Source of the DNA: Acidisarcina polymorpha
GTDB lineage: Bacteria > Acidobacteriota > Terriglobia > Terriglobales > Acidobacteriaceae
DNA length: 64,000 nucleotides
NCBI RefSeq assembly: GCF_003330725.1
Contig: NZ_CP030840.1
Location: 1,984,001-2,048,000 of the forward strand
Direction of reading: 5' to 3'
Shown: positions 46,944 through 54,961 of the stretch, one piece after another
Numbering within the stretch: the first letter of the stretch is position 1
How the letters are laid out: every line of letters starts with the position of its first letter
Made by a program: the position numbers and the translations under genes
The notes under the pieces: model-generated
What the model was told of the DNA's origin: nothing
What the model saw: the letters and a program-made list of their open reading frames with translations, nothing else
The model's database searches: none

Positions 46944-48244
46944 TGGATCTTCTTCTGGAGCCGATCCCTGCGACAGTGGCAGCTTCTTCCTTTTGGAGGA
47001 GTCCTTCCGCTTGGCTTCGTCAGAGAAACCTAAGCCGCAGTTTCTGGATTTTCTTCGCCGCTGCATTCTTCTTCGATGCGGGCTTCTCGGTTTATTTCTT
47101 CCTCTTTAATCTCTACTTGCTCGATTTCCACTTCAATGAGCGGGCGATTGGCTTGATAGGCGGAGCAATGACGCTCGGATCCGTGGTGGGCACGCTCCCG
47201 GCAGGGATGTTCGCACACAAATATGGGATTGGGCCGCTGCTAGTTCTTTGCTTCCTTTTAGCCCCGTTCTTGAATGCGCTGCGTGTGCTGTTGATGTGGC
47301 AGACGGCGCAGATCGGGCTCGCCTTCTTGTCAGGGTTAGCCATGTCCAGCTGGGGCGTTTGCTTTCTTCCGGCAGTAGCGCGGTCGACCACCGAGAAGAA
47401 CCGGCCCTCGGCGTTCAGTCTGATCTTTTCTGTAAGTATCGGTACCAGTGCCTTGGGGGGCGTCGTGTGCGGCTATCTCCCACAGTGGCTCAAGCGGATT
47501 GGCCTCCCCATGCAGGCCTTCGAGGTAAAGCGGTTAATACTGCTCGGTTCGTGCGGGGTCGCCATTTTAGGTCTAATCTTCGTGCTTCGTCTACCACTGC
47601 CGCGACAACTCGATCAATCGACGACGTCACAGACAGGTTCGTTCCATCGCGGTTGGTTGAGCCGATTGCGGGTTCATCCTTTTTTGTTGACGTTCTTGCC
47701 GGCTATGGCCCTCTGGTCTGGAGTGATTGCAGCCTTCAGTCCCTTCGCGAATGTTTACCTGTCGCGCGACCTGCACATCCCGATGAGCCGGATCGGACTG
47801 ATCTTTTCGACGACCCAAGTCGTTCAGCTTTGTTTGGGGCTGTTGACGCCGTTCGTTTTTCGCAAACTCGGACTGGTCAAAGGAATCATCGCGACCCAGA
47901 TCGCCACGGCGTTGGCTCTCGCCTCTCTGTCGATTGCAGTGGATGCCAGGGTGGCCGTCGCTTTGTATCTCGGCTTTTCAGCCGCCCAATGGATGAGCTC
48001 TCCAGGCCTCTACAACTTGCTCATGAATAGAACCCCCGACAGTGGGCGTAGTAACGCTGCAGCGATGACACTCTTCTGCAATGCTCTCGCGGCGTCTGCT
48101 GCTACTGCGGGCGCGGGGATACTTTTCACGCGATTCGGATACCCGCGCGTGTTGCAGGCAATAGCGGCATTGGCGCTCGTAGTGGCAGCGATGTTTTGGA
48201 TACTGATCGGATCCCGCAACGATGAAGTGCAGGTGCAAACATAG
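46943..48244 (+). CDS. major facilitator superfamily transporter
   Basis: 433 residues with about 12 hydrophobic helices. The loop after helix 2 reads AGMFAHKYGIGPLL, the MFS motif A position; a second related segment is FVFRKLGLVKGI in the C-terminal half. The N-terminus has a cytoplasmic tail of about 30 residues. ATG shares one base with the preceding stop (TGATG), so expression is coupled to the HPr-kinase-like gene. Substrate cannot be read: drug/metabolite efflux or sugar transport are both possible. Confidence 0.85.
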   Translation: MDLLLEPIPATVAASSFWRSPSAWLRQRNLSRSFWIFFAAAFFFDAGFSVYFFLFNLYLLDFHFNERAIGLIGGAMTLGSVVGTLPAGMFAHKYGIGPLLVLCFLLAPFLNALRVLLMWQTAQIGLAFLSGLAMSSWGVCFLPAVARSTTEKNRPSAFSLIFSVSIGTSALGGVVCGYLPQWLKRIGLPMQAFEVKRLILLGSCGVAILGLIFVLRLPLPRQLDQSTTSQTGSFHRGWLSRLRVHPFLLTFLPAMALWSGVIAAFSPFANVYLSRDLHIPMSRIGLIFSTTQVVQLCLGLLTPFVFRKLGLVKGIIATQIATALALASLSIAVDARVAVALYLGFSAAQWMSSPGLYNLLMNRTPDSGRSNAAAMTLFCNALAASAATAGAGILFTRFGYPRVLQAIAALALVVAAMFWILIGSRNDEVQVQT

Positions 48245-48281
48245 AGCCTCGTTGCGTTGCTCTTGAACTAGCGATTCGGAG

Positions 48282-50057
48282 ATGAAAGAGATGAAGCAGT
48301 TCTTCGCCGTGCTGTTTATCGTCCTCGCAGCAACTGTCAGCCAAGCCGGAACCCTTTTACCCGGGAGCGTACAGTTGCGGTGCCATCGAACCGCGAACGA
48401 AGATGTTCCGGAGAATACGCTCGAATCTCTGGAGCAGGCGGCGCTTCTAGGCTGCAACGTCGTCGAGATCGATCTGCGGCGCACCCTTGGCGGAGAAATC
48501 GTGCTCAACCACGACGGCATCTTGGAAAGGCTCACGGACGGAGTTGGCGAAACGGAAAAGAGCTACTACGAGGATCTTGAACTGCGCGATGCAGGTTCCT
48601 GGATGGGTGAAAGATTTGCTGGAATGCATATCGTGCTCTTTGAGGACGCGCTGCGAATGGCACGAAGACTCGACGTCCGGCTCGTCTTAGATATAAAGAC
48701 GAAAGGCATTGGGTTGAGCGTCTTGGAGGTGGTGCGACATGAGGGCATGTTGGAGCGGGTCCAGTTCGGCGGCCAGTGGAGCGATGTCAAGCAGATCTAT
48801 CCGGACGCTAAAGACGTCGGTGACGGCACGGTCTGGGTGCAGCCAGGGATAACTGAGACTGAGGTCAGGCAGTACCACTTAAAGGGGAAGAGCGTCGTAG
48901 CGAACTTCTCTGCTAACGAGCATGAGATGGATTTGCCTGCAATGAAGGCAGCGGTGGTGGCCGGGGTAGACGCGATCAATGTGGACTACCCCAGGCTGGG
49001 GGCGGATGCAGTCGGTAGACCAGTAGAACACAAGCTGCAGGAACTTTCCGAACAAGCCGACAATTGCGCTAGTGACGGGCGCGTCAAAGCCATCCTGCAG
49101 CTCTCTCGATATCGTGGACTTCCGCTGCAGAATGATTTTGCGCGATGGCTTTCGGATGGGGACGACCACGTCTCCCGAGCAGCAGCAGTAGCGCTCGTTA
49201 CGGCCCGTCCGCGAACGCCGATCTCCGCGTTCACTAAAGCCTTGCGATCTCAAGATGCTGATGCCCGTGCCAATGCGGCATGGGCGCTTGGGATGTTAGA
49301 GGCCCCCGCAAGCACACTACTTCCGCTGCTGCACGACCAAGATCCAGCGGTCTTGCAAGCGGCGCTGATGGCGCTGTCACGTGCGCCCGGTGACGCTCCC
49401 GCTGAAGCGCTGCTGCCGATGTTGTCCCATGGCGACCCCGCGGTTCGTGGAGCGGCTGCCATGGCGTTAGCTAAGCATCAGCCAGAGATCGCGATCAGGG
49501 ACATCCCGCCGCGGCTTCGCGTAGAGATGTCCTCAGAACGCGTGATCTATGATGACCGAATCAAACGAGGCAAGGCCCCATTCACACCGTCTGAAACTGA
49601 CGCGCTCACGGCTTCTTTTCGTTGTCAGATGAAGATGGTGCAGGCGATATCCATGCTTAAGGGCACCGACGCCATGCAGGTTTTAGAGGAATTGGCCTTT
49701 CGCTCCGATAAGGACTTCGCCCAAGTAAACGCAACCGTGGCGGCATTCGACATGTGGGACCGCATCGGAGGGGATCCACGGCCGGCGGTTGAAGCTCTCG
49801 GCTCAGCTGACAATGATGTTGCTGAGCGGGCAGAGTGGATGTTGGTGCAAGGCGGCCCAGCGGTGCTGCCGGAGGTGCGGAAGGCGCTTGCCAACGACAG
49901 CGCACAGGTTCGGGAGCGGGCCATCCAGGTCTTGGCCTGGCAAGGAGATCCCGAGGCGCTCGACGCTCTGAAGACCCTTAGCAAAAATCACCCTGCACAA
50001 GAACATTTAGCCTTATGGGCAATCGCCAAGATAGAGATGTTGCACCCCAAGGTCTAA
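48282..50057 (+). CDS. exported glycerophosphodiester phosphodiesterase fused to HEAT repeats
   Basis: 591 residues. Signal peptide at 1-22 (QFFAVLFIVLAATVSQAG). The GDPD barrel, about 30-255, keeps the catalytic set: His35-Arg36 in RCHRT, Glu44 in PENTLESL, Glu62 and Asp64 in VVEIDLRRT, His77 in LNHDG. It would cleave glycerophosphodiesters to glycerol-3-phosphate and an alcohol. From about 275 to the end a string of HEAT/PBS-type repeats follows (RAAAVALVTARP, ANAAWALGMLEAP, AALMALSRAP, RGAAAMALAKHQPE, AIQVLAWQGDPEAL), probably a protein-binding surface. It follows the MFS gene by 37 bases and is likely in the same operon. Confidence 0.85.
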   Translation: MKEMKQFFAVLFIVLAATVSQAGTLLPGSVQLRCHRTANEDVPENTLESLEQAALLGCNVVEIDLRRTLGGEIVLNHDGILERLTDGVGETEKSYYEDLELRDAGSWMGERFAGMHIVLFEDALRMARRLDVRLVLDIKTKGIGLSVLEVVRHEGMLERVQFGGQWSDVKQIYPDAKDVGDGTVWVQPGITETEVRQYHLKGKSVVANFSANEHEMDLPAMKAAVVAGVDAINVDYPRLGADAVGRPVEHKLQELSEQADNCASDGRVKAILQLSRYRGLPLQNDFARWLSDGDDHVSRAAAVALVTARPRTPISAFTKALRSQDADARANAAWALGMLEAPASTLLPLLHDQDPAVLQAALMALSRAPGDAPAEALLPMLSHGDPAVRGAAAMALAKHQPEIAIRDIPPRLRVEMSSERVIYDDRIKRGKAPFTPSETDALTASFRCQMKMVQAISMLKGTDAMQVLEELAFRSDKDFAQVNATVAAFDMWDRIGGDPRPAVEALGSADNDVAERAEWMLVQGGPAVLPEVRKALANDSAQVRERAIQVLAWQGDPEALDALKTLSKNHPAQEHLALWAIAKIEMLHPKV

Positions 50058-50144
50058 ATCTCTGGGCATGAGCTACATTCCCACAGCTGCTGTCCGCATT
50101 GCTTTTTATGGATCGTCAGTTTAACCAAGTGTATCCAAGAGAGA

Positions 50145-50921
50145 ATGGTAAATATGCTGCAAAATGAGAGAACTAACAGCGACCAGGAGCAAAATAGTGG
50201 AGCTAAGAGCAACTCGGATATCGTCGAGACGACAGCGGACGTGCGCAGCAGAATTCTTGTCATCGAAGACGACGTGCGCATGCAAAAGGTGCTCCAACGA
50301 ATGTTTATTGAGCAAGGATATTCAGTAACCGTATGTGGTGACGGGACGTCCGCGCTTGAGGCTTTCCGTTCACTCAAAGCATCTGCGATCGTACTGGATC
50401 TGGTTCTTCCGAACATGCTTGGACGCGATCTCTGCAAGACGATCAAAGCGGAACAGCCAGAAATACCGGTCATTGTCGTCAGTGCCATCAATGAGGTTGC
50501 GGATAAGGTTCTGCTTCTCGAGTTGGGCGCCGACGATTACGTGACCAAGCCATTTAGTCCGCGCGAGCTGATGGCCCGAGTGCAGGCGGCGATCCGCAGG
50601 CGCCAGAAAACGGCGCCCGGAGCCACCTATAGCTTTGGGGAATGCGAGATCGACTTCGCTAAGATGAGTGCGCGGCGCGGAAATCAGCCCGTGATATTGA
50701 CGGCCCACGAGTTCAAGCTGCTGAAGTATTTCGTAGAACATGCTGAGCGGGTGCTTAGCCGGGAAGAATTGTTGAACGAGGTGTGGGGCTACAACTCGTA
50801 TCCCACCACCCGCACTGTGGATAATCAGATCCTGAAGCTCAGGCAGAAGCTGGAACCAGAAGCATCAGAACCCCGGCACCTGCTTACAGTCTATGGCGCC
50901 GGATACAAGTTCATCCCTTAG
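50145..50921 (+). CDS. OmpR-family response regulator, orphan
   Basis: 258 residues. A non-conserved, Asn/Gln/Ser-rich 34-residue N-terminal extension precedes the receiver domain: acidic pocket EDD at 41-43, phosphorylation Asp85 in IVLDLVLPN, and Lys in VTKPFSPREL. The winged helix carries LTAHEFKLLKYFVEHAERVL, LNEVWGYNSYPTTRTVDNQI and LTVYGAGYKF. No histidine kinase is in the neighbourhood. Its place between the GDPD-HEAT gene and the cytochrome/exopolysaccharide genes makes it a candidate regulator of the TTGTCA-bearing promoters on either side (inference). Start ATG 50145 with AGAGAGA before it; ATG 50154 is possible. Confidence 0.88.
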   Translation: MVNMLQNERTNSDQEQNSGAKSNSDIVETTADVRSRILVIEDDVRMQKVLQRMFIEQGYSVTVCGDGTSALEAFRSLKASAIVLDLVLPNMLGRDLCKTIKAEQPEIPVIVVSAINEVADKVLLLELGADDYVTKPFSPRELMARVQAAIRRRQKTAPGATYSFGECEIDFAKMSARRGNQPVILTAHEFKLLKYFVEHAERVLSREELLNEVWGYNSYPTTRTVDNQILKLRQKLEPEASEPRHLLTVYGAGYKFIP

Positions 50922-51103
50922 CAGCGCCCGTCCCTTCATGCCATCCAGAACGCTAGAGGTGAGTGTCGCCTCCACTCGCAAGTTCTACGGGGACTCAGCG
51001 CCGATGGAAGCATCGACAGATTCATAGAGGTGTCGGAGCTCAATTTCTTTCGGCAACTACCTTCAAAAAGGAGCACCAAGGGCGCCATTGCATGCGCATC
51101 GAT

Positions 51104-51439
51104 TTACGGATTCAAGAAGCGAAGCAGCTCCTGTTCATCATGCTGGCTAAGCGATGCGCGAACTCGCATGTGGCGCAGGATCGTACCGGAGATGCGCGGC
51201 GAAAAGCTGTCCGGCGCTGCGTGGCAGCGGGAACAATTCTGTCGGAAGATGCGGTCTCCGTCATCATCCTGCGGTCCTGCCTGGTGTGTTCCTGACTGCT
51301 GGTTGCCGGGTTGAGAGGCGGGTTGAGGCGGAGGCTGAGTTTCCTTTTGGGGCGTGCTCTGAGAGTGGCCGAGTGAAAACGAGCAGATCCCCACCATAGT
51401 AGCGATAGCAAAGAAAACACACTTGAACTTCATCGTCAT
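51104..51439 (-). CDS. small periplasmic monohaem cytochrome c
   Basis: 111 residues. Signal peptide (MKFKCVFFAIATMVGICSFSL), a Pro/Gln-rich linker (about 28-58), then the haem-attachment motif CSRCH at 69-73 and a short helical domain (SGTILRHMRVRASLSQHDEQELLRFL); Met in LRHMRV is a possible sixth ligand. The domain is about half the size of a usual class I cytochrome c. The ATG at 51439 overlaps the stop of the barrel gene (ATGA) and GGAAAGG lies just before; ATG 51433 is an alternative. Coupling to the barrel suggests that the two proteins work together. Confidence 0.8.
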   Translation of the reverse strand: MTMKFKCVFFAIATMVGICSFSLGHSQSTPQKETQPPPQPASQPGNQQSGTHQAGPQDDDGDRIFRQNCSRCHAAPDSFSPRISGTILRHMRVRASLSQHDEQELLRFLNP

Positions 51440-52488
51440 TTTCCTTTCCAGGCGGGGAAGAGGAAGCGATACACGATTCCCGTCTCCCATTTGTTAGCGT
51501 TGCCGGCGGAAGAAAACTGCCGCGAATAGCTGGTAAGGATCCTGACACTATGCGGCAGATTGTAATCCAGACCAAAGTCGGCCTGCTGTGTATTCACCAG
51601 CGGAACCCCATCGCTGACGATCGTATCCCGTCGAAAGGTCTGCTGCATGCGAAAGAGCGGTTCAAAGCGGCCGATAAAACTCTCCAGCCCACCAAACGCC
51701 TGTGTGCGGTAATCGGCCTCGATCCAGTAGCCCTGCGCATGGTGTCCGCGCGCGTACTCCGAACGCAGGCGAAAAGCGGTGTCCTTGGGTTCCCACCACA
51801 CATGCGAGCCATAGAAGTTCTCGTGGGTGCCTTGCAGGAGTCGATTGTAGGATAACCCCACTTCAAGACGCTGCTCAGGTAGATAAAGACTGGCACGGCC
51901 CCCCGCGGACCGCTCCGAATTGAACTGCTCATTTCCGCTTCGTGCAGAGAAATAAGTGGCGTAATCAATTGAATATTTGGGTCGAGATATAGCGGAGCCG
52001 CGCACCATGCCGCCGACACCGGTACCCGTGCCCATAAGCCCCAGATTGGTCGCCAGTGGAACGTCCTGAAAGTTGCCGATCCATAGCGGCGACAGACGTT
52101 CGTTGTAGCTATTGAAAGGAATCAAGAAGCTGCCACCCACGATGGTAAAGTGCCGGGAAGCGATGTAGTCCCCTTGAAAATAATTGAGCCCGGTGAAATG
52201 AGTATGGATATAGCCGTTGGGTCCGGGGGAAAACGCCTCAAGCAGCGTGGCGCGAGACTCAAACAAGAAATGCCGGCCGATAGGTGCAGCCAACAATGGC
52301 TCGATAATCGGCGTGTAAGTCGTATTACCGGCGTTGGTATTGCTCAAGAACCCGACGCCACCGGAAAGCAGCGGAGTATCCTGGGCGACGCCAAAGCGCG
52401 AGACGCAGAGCATGATCAGGGTGAGGATTATAAGCCTGGTCCGCCGTGCCACTGTTGAGGACTGTAAGCTGAATAAGAAACGCGGCAT
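51436..52488 (-). CDS. outer-membrane beta-barrel protein paired with cytochrome c
   Basis: About 350 residues. Signal peptide (RLIILTLIMLCVSRFGVAQ) followed by amphipathic strands throughout (HFTGLNYFQGDYIASRHFTI, SIDYATYFSARSGNEQFNSE, RLEVGLSYNRLLQGTHENFY, GYWIEADYRTQAF) and a last strand ETGIVYRFLF near the C-terminus. I do not recognise the family. ATG 52488 was chosen as the nearest start to the signal peptide; ATG 52515 is also in frame. The stop overlaps the start of the cytochrome c gene (ATGA). It is divergent from the CuA/cytochrome/exopolysaccharide operon. Confidence 0.7.
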   Translation of the reverse strand: MPRFLFSLQSSTVARRTRLIILTLIMLCVSRFGVAQDTPLLSGGVGFLSNTNAGNTTYTPIIEPLLAAPIGRHFLFESRATLLEAFSPGPNGYIHTHFTGLNYFQGDYIASRHFTIVGGSFLIPFNSYNERLSPLWIGNFQDVPLATNLGLMGTGTGVGGMVRGSAISRPKYSIDYATYFSARSGNEQFNSERSAGGRASLYLPEQRLEVGLSYNRLLQGTHENFYGSHVWWEPKDTAFRLRSEYARGHHAQGYWIEADYRTQAFGGLESFIGRFEPLFRMQQTFRRDTIVSDGVPLVNTQQADFGLDYNLPHSVRILTSYSRQFSSAGNANKWETGIVYRFLFPAWKGK

Positions 52489-52837
52489 ACCAGCAACAGT
52501 AGCCCGGTGAGGCAAGCTAGCGTGTCCCTAGATCATCCCTGCATTGTCAATTGATTGTCACTTTCGCGGAGTCATGTGTGCACTCCCGAACCCCTAACGA
52601 CGGGGAGGCAGAGGCCTTTCCTACTGACATCATTGGTCTCAAAAACATAAAACAACCCAGTGACATTCTGCTTACAGCCACATGACAACCCTCGTTCTAC
52701 GGCTGATTAGAGTCAGGACAACTTATGGCAGCCACGGCTTGACACCATATGCAGAGTAAAGTCGGGCGCGTTAATTAACGGCCGTAAGCAGGGAACACTA
52801 GTATTGTTCGCCGAAATCCTAATAGAGGAATTTATAG
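52489..52837. promoter_or_regulatory. divergent promoter region with TGTCA/TGACA motifs
   Basis: About 350 bases between the barrel gene and the CuA gene. TTGTCA occurs at about 52544 and 52555, and its complement TGACA near 52625, 52671, 52683 and 52740. The CuA gene has a ribosome site AGAGGAA at about 52825. The repeated half-site could bind an OmpR-type regulator; no clear -35/-10 pair was found. Confidence 0.4.
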
Positions 52838-53203
52838 ATGAAGCTGAAGTTCGTGTTACTTTCCGGCTTTGTGGTCGCGCTGGCCGCGTCGCTGTTACTC
52901 GTTCATTCCACCCATGCTCAGGCTGCGCCTCGGCGAATTGAAATCACGGCCAAGCGGTTTGACTATACCCCGGGCGACATCACGCTGAAAAAGGGCGAGC
53001 CAGTAGTACTCGTACTGAAAAGCGACGACGTCACTCATGGATTGCGATTTAAAGACCTAGGCCTCAACATCAAGATCACGAAAGGCCAAACTACCGAAGT
53101 GCCATTCACACCGGATAAGACCGGCGATTTTGTCGGTCAATGCTCCGTCTTTTGCGGCTCCGGTCATGGCTCCATGAAGATGACCGTGCACGTTGTGGGA
53201 TAA
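52838..53203 (+). CDS. CuA-type cupredoxin (cytochrome oxidase subunit II-like)
   Basis: 121 residues. Signal peptide (LLSGFVVALAASLLLVHSTHAQ) then a single cupredoxin domain. The CuA ligand set is complete: His67 in DDVTHGL, and C-x3-C-x3-H-x2-M as Cys102, Cys106, His110, Met113 in GQCSVFCGSGHGSMKM. The residue between the cysteines that is Glu in oxidases (CSEFC) is Val, which uses only its backbone in CuA sites. There are no transmembrane helices of a true subunit II and no oxidase genes nearby, so it is a soluble periplasmic electron carrier or copper protein. It starts an operon; the next gene follows after 3 bases. Confidence 0.85.
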   Translation: MKLKFVLLSGFVVALAASLLLVHSTHAQAAPRRIEITAKRFDYTPGDITLKKGEPVVLVLKSDDVTHGLRFKDLGLNIKITKGQTTEVPFTPDKTGDFVGQCSVFCGSGHGSMKMTVHVVG

Positions 53204-53206
53204 GCG

Positions 53207-53683
53207 ATGCGCCGATTCTTAGTCCTTCCGCTCGGCGCGGCCCTCCTACTCAGCCTGTCTGGCGGCTGCAAAGCAGACCCGCCGGGCAGGCTGGAGACTT
53301 CGATCGTGACCACCGCAAAGAGAGACATCTTCGTGCAGGATAAGTCAGAAAAGAACCCCCTCAAGTCCGATTCCGCCACCATCGCGGACGGTAAGGAGGC
53401 GTTTTCGCACTACTGCGCGGCCTGCCATGGGTTCGACGGCCAAAATACCGGAGTGCCCTTCGCCGACCGAATGTCCCCACCCGTTCCACTGTTGTCCAGC
53501 AGAAACGTGCAGGCTTATACCGACGGGCAACTCAAATGGGTCATCGACTATGGCATTAAACCTTCAGGGATGCCGGGATCTAAGAATATTTTGAGCGACG
53601 ACGAGATTTGGTCGATCGTAGTTTACCTGCGCCACTTACCCCCTGCCGGCAGCTTAGGGGAACCAGAAATGTATTCGCGCTAA
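53207..53683 (+). CDS. lipoprotein cytochrome c (class I)
   Basis: 158 residues. Lipoprotein signal with lipobox LSGGC (Cys21), so it is anchored to a membrane on the periplasmic side. Haem motif CAACH at 70-74 in FSHYCAACHGFDGQN, and a sixth-ligand Met122 in IKPSGMPGSK; the final helix is DDEIWSIVVYLRHLP. This is a normal monohaem class I cytochrome. It lies 3 bases after the CuA gene and 6 bases before the nucleotidyltransferase gene, so it should pass electrons to or from the CuA protein. Nearby terminal oxidase genes are absent. Confidence 0.87.
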   Translation: MRRFLVLPLGAALLLSLSGGCKADPPGRLETSIVTTAKRDIFVQDKSEKNPLKSDSATIADGKEAFSHYCAACHGFDGQNTGVPFADRMSPPVPLLSSRNVQAYTDGQLKWVIDYGIKPSGMPGSKNILSDDEIWSIVVYLRHLPPAGSLGEPEMYSR

Positions 53684-53689
53684 ACACCT

Positions 53690-54961
53690 ATGCCTATAGT
53701 TCAACCCAATTTGGCGCATCACTCGGTCGACGGAACAGTGTCGATGCGAGAGGCCGTTCTACTGAGCTTCTGCGATCCGTTGCCGGAGACATGCTCGCGG
53801 CTATGGCAGCTGTCCCGGAAAGATTGGCAGCAACTGCTTACGTGGCTTGATACCAGCGGACTGGCCCTCTATTTCCTCGAACGGGTTACACAGCTGGAAC
53901 TCTGCGAGCTCTTCCAGCCGGAGATACTCTTGCGCTTGCGTAGGAATCTGGCCGAAAACACGGAGAAGACTGAAGATTTGATTGCGGAATCCGCAGCGAT
54001 CCATCGCAGCTTTCAGAATGCAGAGCTCTCTTATGCCACGCTGAAGGGATTTTCTTTATGGCCCAGTTCAGTGCCAAAACCGGAGTTGAGGTCCCAACTG
54101 GACCTCGACTTCCTTATCTCAGAGAAGAGTGCGCCTGCTGCGCGACGGATCTTGGAAGAGCGCGGCTACCGTTTGCGCGCAGTTTCCGGCAGGAGTTGGG
54201 AATTCAAGACTGACGGTGTTCGCCATACCTCCGTTCAGGACATCTACAAGGTTGTTCCCAATCGTTCCGTTGAATTGCATTTAGAAAGCGAGGAGGCGGG
54301 CGGGCGTTCCCTCCTGTGCCGCACCGAGAAACTTCATTTTCGGGGAGTTTGTATGCCAGTGCTCCCCCGTGCCGATCTCTTCCTCGGACAGGGTTTACAC
54401 CTTTTCAAGCATGTTTGCAGTGAGTTTTTCCGCACGGCGCACTTGATCGAGTTTCGTCGTCATGTGATCGCTCGCCGTTACGACCATGCTTTCTGGAACG
54501 AGCTGCGATCGCTCGCTGAGCAGAATCGCCTCGCGCCGATTGCCTTGGGTGTGATCACGCTGTTAATCACGCGGGTGATGGGCGAGTTCGCTCCGGAGGC
54601 TCTTACCAGTTGGACAGTGGATCGCTTGCCGGCCGCAGCCCGACTCTGGGTGGATTTATACGGGCGGCATTCCGTCCTTGCCAGCTTTCCGGGTAGTAAG
54701 CTTTATCTCTTTTTACACCGGGAGCTTCAGCTATTCGGCGCGCCGGCTCAACGTTCTCTGCGGCGTGTTCTTTTGCCACTCCGCCTGCCGCCGGCGATCA
54801 CTCATGGAACTGCAGATGAACACTTGCAGGCTCGTCTTCGACGTTATCGCGCAGAACTTCATTATTTAACTTTCCGGATGCGTTTCCACACTGTTGAAGG
54901 GCTTCGCTATCTACGCGAGTCAATCCGTTGGCAACAGCACCTGAACGGACTGGCGTCATGA
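53690..54961 (+). CDS. nucleotidyltransferase-fold protein (PF14907 type)
   Basis: 423 residues. The region YATLKGFSLWPSSVPKPELR, SQLDLDFLIS (Asp138, Asp140) is the metal-binding DxD of nucleotidyltransferase-fold proteins of the PF14907 family, with RRILEERGYRLR and SVELHLESEE following. The remainder is helical. The family is uncharacterised biochemically; members sit in polysaccharide and RiPP clusters. Its stop overlaps the SLBB gene start (ATGA) and its ATG is 6 bases past the cytochrome c stop, so it joins the redox pair to the export genes in one transcript. Confidence 0.75.
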   Translation: MPIVQPNLAHHSVDGTVSMREAVLLSFCDPLPETCSRLWQLSRKDWQQLLTWLDTSGLALYFLERVTQLELCELFQPEILLRLRRNLAENTEKTEDLIAESAAIHRSFQNAELSYATLKGFSLWPSSVPKPELRSQLDLDFLISEKSAPAARRILEERGYRLRAVSGRSWEFKTDGVRHTSVQDIYKVVPNRSVELHLESEEAGGRSLLCRTEKLHFRGVCMPVLPRADLFLGQGLHLFKHVCSEFFRTAHLIEFRRHVIARRYDHAFWNELRSLAEQNRLAPIALGVITLLITRVMGEFAPEALTSWTVDRLPAAARLWVDLYGRHSVLASFPGSKLYLFLHRELQLFGAPAQRSLRRVLLPLRLPPAITHGTADEHLQARLRRYRAELHYLTFRMRFHTVEGLRYLRESIRWQQHLNGLAS

